A program made the position numbers and the translations under genes. From contig ML677335.1 of NCBI GenBank assembly GCA_007922305.1, positions 15,616,914-15,680,913 on the forward strand: a stretch of 64,000 bases of DNA, written 5' to 3'. Under the pieces are notes generated by a model, which saw only the letters and a program-made list of their open reading frames with translations, was not told the DNA's origin and ran no database searches. How positions within the stretch are numbered: position 1 is the first letter of the stretch; every line of letters begins with the position of its first letter. Of this stretch, positions 56,986 through 64,000 are shown piece after piece. Origin of the DNA: Dermatemys mawii (taxonomy: Eukaryota > Chordata > Testudines > Dermatemydidae).

Positions 56986-57049
56986 TCTTCTATTACAGGC
57001 TGCAGCAACTCTGAGAATAACAAAATGGCAGCTGTCTCAGCTCAGAGAC

Positions 57050-57135
57050 TGAGGACCAGATTCTCAGCTGCTGTAAATGGACATAACTCCTTGAATTAAT
57101 GGAATTACACTGATTAACACCTGCTGAGAGTTTGC
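57050..57135. repeat. Palindromic MITE relic
   Basis: GGACCAGATTCTCAGCTGC, AACTCCTTGAATTAATGGAATTACACTG and AACACCTGCTGAGAG: outer CTCAGCTG and CTGCTGAG pair, around a CTTGAATTAATGGA centre. Confidence 0.5.
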
Positions 57136-59178
57136 CTAGAATTAGGAAAAATGTAATAGTGTAGGACCCAGAGAACAAAAGTATGATACAGTGGTATGTT
57201 CTATAGTTGTAACTGATTTCAGATTCCTATAATCACCCAGATTTCACCCATTCCTCAACTTCCCCAAAAATAAAACATTTCTGAAATTTCACATTACATC
57301 TAATTCCAGATTTGAATTTTTCTAGGAAACTCTGGGGAGAAAAAAATCGTAAAAGGAGTTTTAAAGTCAGGCTGCCAAATTCTGTGTTCTTATGACCCAT
57401 TTTAGCCACCCTGGAAATGCAAAAAGGGCCATAAAGCCAGTGGATCCAGGTACTCTGACGCATACACCACCTGCTTGCAGTCCCCAGTGTACAGTGGAGG
57501 GAAGGCAGAATGGCCAAAGTGTCACTGAATTCTAGCCAGTCTCAGCAGCCAAAACAGTTTCTTGGAGCCACGGGTAACTTGAAACTGCCTTTAATTTTGT
57601 CGGGCTAGTATAGCAGAGGCACAAAGATAAATCTGTGTACAGCACACTACCTTGAGGAATCTGCATCTCAGCATTTGAGAATGAAATTGTGAGTGTTGTG
57701 TACTGGATTGGGGAAGTGGTTTCCATCTCTTGCCGAAGACTGAACCCCAACAAATTGAATCCTTGTAGGAGGTGCCATTATACTTGCTATCCATTAGGGT
57801 AAGCCTCCTAATGGCTATTATCATCAATCAGATGAATTTTTATTTTAAGGAGCTTCCTCTAATAAGAACCAATATTATACTTTCAATTCAGACAGGTAGT
57901 CCTCTCAACTGTCATAGCATTCATTCCCTAAGTAAATTCAAGATATATTCCTCCTTCAGTTAAGCATCAAAGTCCAATCTTTAGGAGTGCTGATAATCCT
58001 GTATTGAGATCTGATTGACACGCAAATGGCCATCAGTGCATAGGTTCACCTGATTCTGCACATTGGTGACCCACCTTAGTCATTGTCATTTCCTGTCTTT
58101 TGGCAGAAGTTTTCTCTTTGCCTTACTGCACAGAGGAAGCGGAGGAGATAGATTATAGATAATCTATTTCATTTTGGACGTGTCAACATTTAAAGGGTGA
58201 CCCTGCTTCTACCTTAGAGTCACACTGCTATGAAAATCACGTTGTAACAGATTCGTGGTCCTTTGTATAAAGAAAAGGAAAATTTCCTTTTTTCGAGTCA
58301 TAAGGTCCACAGATCCAGGCCACTTGGAAACAAATGGATCATTTAGAATAGAGATGGAAATTGATACTGAAGGATTTAGGTTTTTTGTCATTAGATAGAA
58401 TTTATCATGCTCTGCAGTTGGAAAAATTGCTGTGCTTTTCCTCAAACTATATTTAACATAATCGTAATTTAGGAAAGTAAATGTGAATTATCCTGGCCAT
58501 GTGGAAGTTATCTCAGATGCAGGGAACTTCAGGAGGTAAGGCATTCCCTAGCTGCCAGTGACTAACAAGTTCTGGTTCTGCCCCTAATATGTAAACAAAC
58601 TCAGGTATCCACTCTAACAGATCCGTGTGCCTTATTACTCAAAGAAAGGAAATTTTCAGATAAGCAGAGACAGATTTTCCTATTCTTATTTGTTCAATAC
58701 ATTGTGTTTTTAAACAGTTAATGAAAGAAGTGAATTGAATGGATATTGCTTTTAAATAATCTGAACAAAGATTGTGGCATATTATGGATCAGACAATGTG
58801 GCACGTATCTCAATGAAATGAAAGACATATTGCACTTCAATTTAGCAACTGAGGCGATCCAGATGCCATATCGCAGCCAAAATTCTAACTGGTCATATGC
58901 TTTACACTTTATTAAATTACTTATTACAGGATGCACCACGAAATGTGATAACTCTAATTACATAATTTTGCAATATACATTAGGGACTATACAAAGTTTA
59001 TAACTGCAACAGAATATGAAACTGGAGCATTCATTTTGTACATTTGTTAGCAGTATTGCGCAAGCATTGTTTATTTCATGTAATGTCTTCATTACTGTTC
59101 CAGTCGGTTTCATCTGGTTAAAGAGTAACTAGAACACTCATATCGGACTGAACTGCTAGAAACAGGCACTTGTTAGAC

Positions 59179-59607
59179 CAGAGGTGGCAACCTGAGCCTG
59201 AGAAGGAGCCAGAATTTACCAATGTATGTTGCCAAAGAGCCACAGTAATACATCAGCAACCCCCCATCAGTTCCCCACCCACACTCCAGCACTTCCCACC
59301 CACCGGCAGCCCCACCAATCAGCGCCTCCCCCTCCCTCCCTGCACCTCCCAATCAACTGTTTCCTGGTGTGCAGGAGGCTCACGGGGAGAGGAATGAGGG
59401 CATGGCATGCTCAGGGGAGGGCATGGGAAGGGGTGGAGTGGGGGTAGGGCCTGTGGCAGAGCCAGGGGTTGAGCAGTGAGCACTCCTGGCACATTGGATA
59501 GTTGGTACCTGTAGCTCCAGCCCTGGAGTCAGTGCCTATATAAGGAGCCATATATTAACTTGTGAAGAGCCGCATGTGACTCCGGAGCCACAGGTTGGCC
59601 ACTCCTG
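59179..59607. mobile_element. hAT MITE with target duplication TGTTAGAC/TGTTAGAG
   Basis: 429 bp. The left end CAGAGGTGGCAACCTGAGCC pairs with the right end ACAGGTTGGCCACTCCTG. Flanks TGTTAGAC (59171-59178) and TGTTAGAG (59608-59615) match at seven of eight. The interior is C-rich then G-rich and contains AGAGCCGCATGTGACTCCGG. Confidence 0.9.
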
Positions 59608-59624
59608 TGTTAGAGAAAAAAAAA

Positions 59625-59690
59625 ATGGGCATGATCCACAGCCCACTGAAGTCAATAGGAGTTTTTCGGTGAGCTTTGGATCAGGCCCTG
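59625..59690. repeat. Palindromic MITE relic (CCCACTGAAGTCAATAGGAG)
   Basis: GCATGATCCACAGCCCACTG, AAGTCAATAGGAG and GCTTTGGATCAGGCCC: the outer TGATCCA and TGGATCA are exact reverse complements. It starts within 20 bases of the hAT end at 59607. Confidence 0.6.
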
Positions 59691-59783
59691 TGTGCATAAA
59701 TAAGTCTAATATGTAAAGTCCATAAAGGTCTGGATTATGGGCCTAGATACCTATAAGATCTGTACTACAGAAATATACTAGAC

Positions 59784-60378
59784 CAGAGGTGGGCAAACTT
59801 TTTGGCCCGAGGGCCACATCGGGTTTGCAAAATTGTATGGAGGACTGGGTAGGGAAAGATGTCCTCCTCAAACAGCCAGGCCCCAACCCTACTTGACCCC
59901 CTCCGACTTTCTACCCCATAACTGCCCCCCTCAGAATTCCTGACCCATTCAACCCCCACCTTGTCCCCTGACTGCCCCCTCCAGAGACCCCCCCACCCTA
60001 ACTGCCAGAACCCCACCAGCCCCCGCCCGCTACCTATCCCCTGATTGCCCTGACCCCTGTTCATCCACTCGCCCCACCCCCGGGACTCCCACACCTATCC
60101 AGCCCCCCATTACCTGTCCCTGCCACCACCCCCCAGAACCTCCACCCCATCCAACTGCACCCTGCCCCTTATCTAACTCCCTGGCTCCCTTACCACACGG
60201 AGCCAGACATGCTGCCCCACAGGAGCCCAAAGCCCCTCCTCCCCCCGAGCACTGCTCGTGAGGCTCGCTAAAGCTCCGGGAGAAGGGATAATGGGGGAGG
60301 GGCCAGAGAGAGCCTCCCCAGCTGGGAACTAGAGGGCCGGGCAGGAAAGCCCCGCGGGCCGTAGTTTGCCCATCCCTG
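59784..60378. mobile_element. hAT MITE with 8-bp target duplication TACTAGAC
   Basis: 595 bp. The left end CAGAGGTGGGCAAACTTTTTGG pairs with the right end TTTGCCCATCCCTG. TACTAGAC is exact at 59776-59783 and 60379-60386. The interior is C-rich, with CTGCCCCCT, GACCCCC and TAACTGCC blocks, i.e. the G-rich minisatellite of 36261-37007 in reverse orientation, so both are the same family. The 109-codon minus frame in it is composition-driven. Confidence 0.95.
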
Positions 60379-60909
60379 TACTAGACAATAGTGATAATAG
60401 CAAACATCAGTATACATCAGCAGTTGTGATGTTCCTATAGTAAACAGAAATGCACATACTTTTATTAATTCAAATTTTCATTGTCTTTTTTCCCCAAAGA
60501 GGAAAACTGAGGCCTTAATCTTGTAGCATTTTTATAAATACATGCAGGAGGTGAGAATCTCACCCCTGATTACTCAGGGTAAAAGGTCACCAGTGGTATA
60601 ATTGGGTGCTAACAGTTCAGATCCAGCTGGGAGAGAATTTCTCATGCATAGGAACCGTGAAAGTATCCTGATGTCAGAGGCAAGCTGGGGATGGGATTTG
60701 TGGCAGGAAGCCTTCAGAGGCTGTCTAAATTATGCAGCTCCTGGCTTAAAATCACCTTAGCCCTCTTTCCATCTGAGAGTTCTATGCTGCACCTCTTAGA
60801 GGCACAGCACAACATTTCACCCTCTGTGTACAGCCCTTTTTGAAAATACATTTACTTGAGCATGTATTTATTTGAAATACAGCACTGTTTCTGCCTCTTG
60901 TGTAAATTA

Positions 60910-61199
60910 GGGCTTCTCTACAACATGCATTAGTCTGCACCAGAGGGGTGTAGATTCTTGTGCACACTAGTTTGTCATGCACTAATTTACACATGTGGGA
61001 CCTGGCTAGCACACACTAAAAGTTCCCTAGTGCACGTTAATGTAGTACTGTTTGAAATGGGACTACATTAATATTGCACCAGGGAACTTTTAGTGTATGC
61101 CAGCCGGGGTCCACATGGACCAATTAGCGCACAACATGCTACTATGCATTTGAGTTTATACGTCTCTGTTGTGGACTAATGCACTGCATAGACAAGCCC
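60910..61199. mobile_element. Harbinger-type MITE, complete, TTA target duplication
   Basis: 290 bp. The left end GGGCTTCTCTACAACATGCATTAGTC pairs with the right end GACTAATGCACTGCATAGACAAGCCC. The complementarity continues inward (GCACTAGG/CCTAGTGC-like blocks, and CTAAAAGTTCCCTAGTGC against GCACCAGGGAACTTTTAG at about 61017-61096), so nearly the whole element can fold into one long hairpin. TTA flanks it at 60907-60909 and 61200-61202. Confidence 0.92.
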
Positions 61200-61357
61200 T
61201 TAAATGCACTTTTAAAACTCTGGCGATATGTAGGAAAATTTGTTGAACCTCATTGACTTACTTTCCCCTTATTAATTTATTTAAAGGAAAACGTAAATGT
61301 AAAAATACACTTGAATAATGCTGAAAATGTGACATAAGCCAATAACAAAACTAGTTG

Positions 61358-61399
61358 GCTTTCTTTTCGTTTCTTTTCGTTTCTTTTCTTTTCTTTTCT
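61358..61399 (+). repeat. (TTTCTTTTCG)n pyrimidine-rich microsatellite
   Basis: Two CGTTTCTTTT units followed by TTTTC repeats. Confidence 0.85.
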
Positions 61400-62435
61400 C
61401 AGTTGAATTTAGGGCAAAGCCATAACTTTGCATTTCCTGAATTTTGCTGATTTCTATCAATCCTAATATTACTTAAACAAAGTCTTTCATTAATAGTATA
61501 GTATGTTAATACATTTCAACATTAGGAAAACAGTGGAACTCAACTTTGTTGTGCTTGATTAAATTGGGCATCAGAAAGATTGAAAAGCAAAAGAATAATT
61601 TTATTCTTTTTCTTGGTCTTACTGTATTTGCTGTTCTTGTGATCCAGAATGAGGAAGAGAGAATAATGTGTCTGTGTAGGCTCAGGAAAATACAGTGATG
61701 TATATAACCGCTATGTGTTTTCATAAATTGTTTTCAGTTCAGCACATTTTCAGTTAATTTCACGTTTGGTTTGTGTTTTTAAATATACCAATAGGACATT
61801 AAATACAGATTTCTTTCTTTGGTGGAAGCTAGTGGTCTCAAATGTTATGTGAAGCTCTCATCACTATGGTAATGTCTTTAAACACATAAATCGTTCAAGA
61901 CCAAAAGAAAAACGGAACTCACTGTCAGTGAACAGATCACATTTATTATTTTATGATTAAAAGTATTTCTACAATGACAAAAATCAACCCATAGGGAATC
62001 ATACTGTAAAAAGGAACAGTTGGTTTAAATTAGGTTTCCATGTGAAATATATCTATTTTTTGTGGATGTTGTGGGAAAGTAAACTGAAAATTTTCAGAGT
62101 GGTAAATATCTGTGCCTGATCAGATTTTAACTATGAACAGAATCATATAGTTAGTTGATTTCTGATGCTGCCATTAATTATCAAACAGAACTTGACAATA
62201 AGGTCAAATTTTGAAAGTGATATATTAAGAAATGAAGCAGAAAATAACAAATAGTATAGTAGCTAATTATTAAAGTATTTAGAGTATATTGCAGTGAACA
62301 AATTTGTACAAGAAAAAATATATACAAATGCCAGCTCAATCAACTCAAACAAAAAATATTATCTAATTTGTAAACTGCTGCTTCTTACCTGTTGCCCAAG
62401 TTGAAAAAATGGGTTATCTTATCTAAGGCTAAAAT

Positions 62436-62530
62436 TTTCAAAGTCATGTAGGAGATTTGGGTGCCAGTTCCCATTGATTTTAATGGGAATTGGTCTTGCA
62501 AATCCTTTAGGCAGCTTTGTATATCTTAGC
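62436..62530. repeat. Palindromic MITE relic (CCCATTGATTTTAATGGG)
   Basis: GGCTAAAATTTTCAAAGTC, GCCAGTTCCCATTGATTTTAATGGGAATTGG and ATCTTAGCC: the central CCCATTGATTTTAATGGG is a near-perfect palindrome, and the outer GGCTAA and TTAGCC pair. Confidence 0.6.
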
Positions 62531-62621
62531 CCTAGTCCACGACACAATGTCTTTTATTATTCAGCATTTTTGGTTTAAAATAAATAACTTTAAAAAGCAT
62601 TTTGAGATTCAAATACTTTAC

Positions 62622-62715
62622 ATATGTGTGTGTGATATGTATATACACTTAGTATATATAACATATGTGGTGAATGTTTTTGTGTGATTTTATTGTGTGT
62701 GGGTGTATATATATA
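62622..62715 (+). repeat. Impure TG/TA microsatellite
   Basis: ATGTGTGTGTGATATGTATATAC through GTGTGTGGGTGTATATATATA, about 140 bp before the next exon's acceptor. Confidence 0.8.
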
Positions 62716-62856
62716 ATTTGGTGAAATATCTTATTTTCCCCCAATAGAGACAATTTAAGATTAAAATATATTTATTCTATTGCATTAAATGTGTCTGAAT
62801 GTTCCAAATAACATAGCCATGGCTGATTTCTTGTACTGTACATTTTGTTTTATTAG

Positions 62857-64000
<1,144 letters not shown>

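Larger units (their letters stand above)
45948..62856 (+). other. PLCE1: PLCE1 intron, about 16.9 kb
   Basis: Begins GTAAGACAAG and ends TTGTTTTATTAG. Stretches with nothing I recognise: 45948-47650, 47940-48130, 48190-48640, 48740-50380, 53165-54020, 55565-56245, 56400-56885, 57140-59170, 60390-60905, 61205-61355, 61400-62435 and 62720-62856. Transposon-derived parts are listed separately. Confidence 0.9.

Overview
This is a vertebrate genomic window lying inside one large gene on the + strand. Three coding exons have matching splice phases and encode consecutive pieces of a RasGEF (CDC25-type) region. I recognise it as the N-terminal half of phospholipase C epsilon 1 (PLCE1): exon at 6445-6730, exon at 45631-45947, exon at 62857-63002, with introns of about 38.9 kb and 16.9 kb between them and partial introns at both window edges. 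I find no other host gene, no CRISPR array and no bacterial-style operon, on either strand.

The repeat content points to a turtle, probably a cryptodire. There are tRNA-derived 'tortoise' Pol III SINEs, chelonian-style CR1 LINEs whose 3' tail reads ATGATTCTA, a pair of solo LTRs, and DIRS-like tyrosine-recombinase retroelements. Many hAT, Harbinger and Tigger/mariner-type non-autonomous DNA transposons have readable target-site duplications (TSDs). This is inference from repeat style; no database was searched.

Layout: 1-6444 upstream intron with a split MIR, an LTR and small palindromic repeats. 6445-6730 first exon. 6731-17430 mostly unique AT-rich intron with one Tigger MITE and a few old repeats. 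17430-25100 a dense nest: a CR1 carrying at least four later insertions, a second CR1 directly behind it, then a DIRS 3' fragment. 25100-35700 quiet intron with a MIR, a Tigger MITE, a hAT MITE and a SINE. 35740-39310 a DIRS element with hAT and Harbinger insertions inside it. 40430-45240 several hAT and old repeats and a CR1 tail. 45631-45947 second exon. 45948-62856 intron holding a Harbinger Myb/SANT relic, a hAT transposase graveyard, a Tigger MITE and two clear hAT MITEs. 62857-63002 third exon.

I did not find a new biological system. The most informative observations are the nested insertions, which give a relative history of transposition, and the hAT target duplications that repeatedly carry a central TA.
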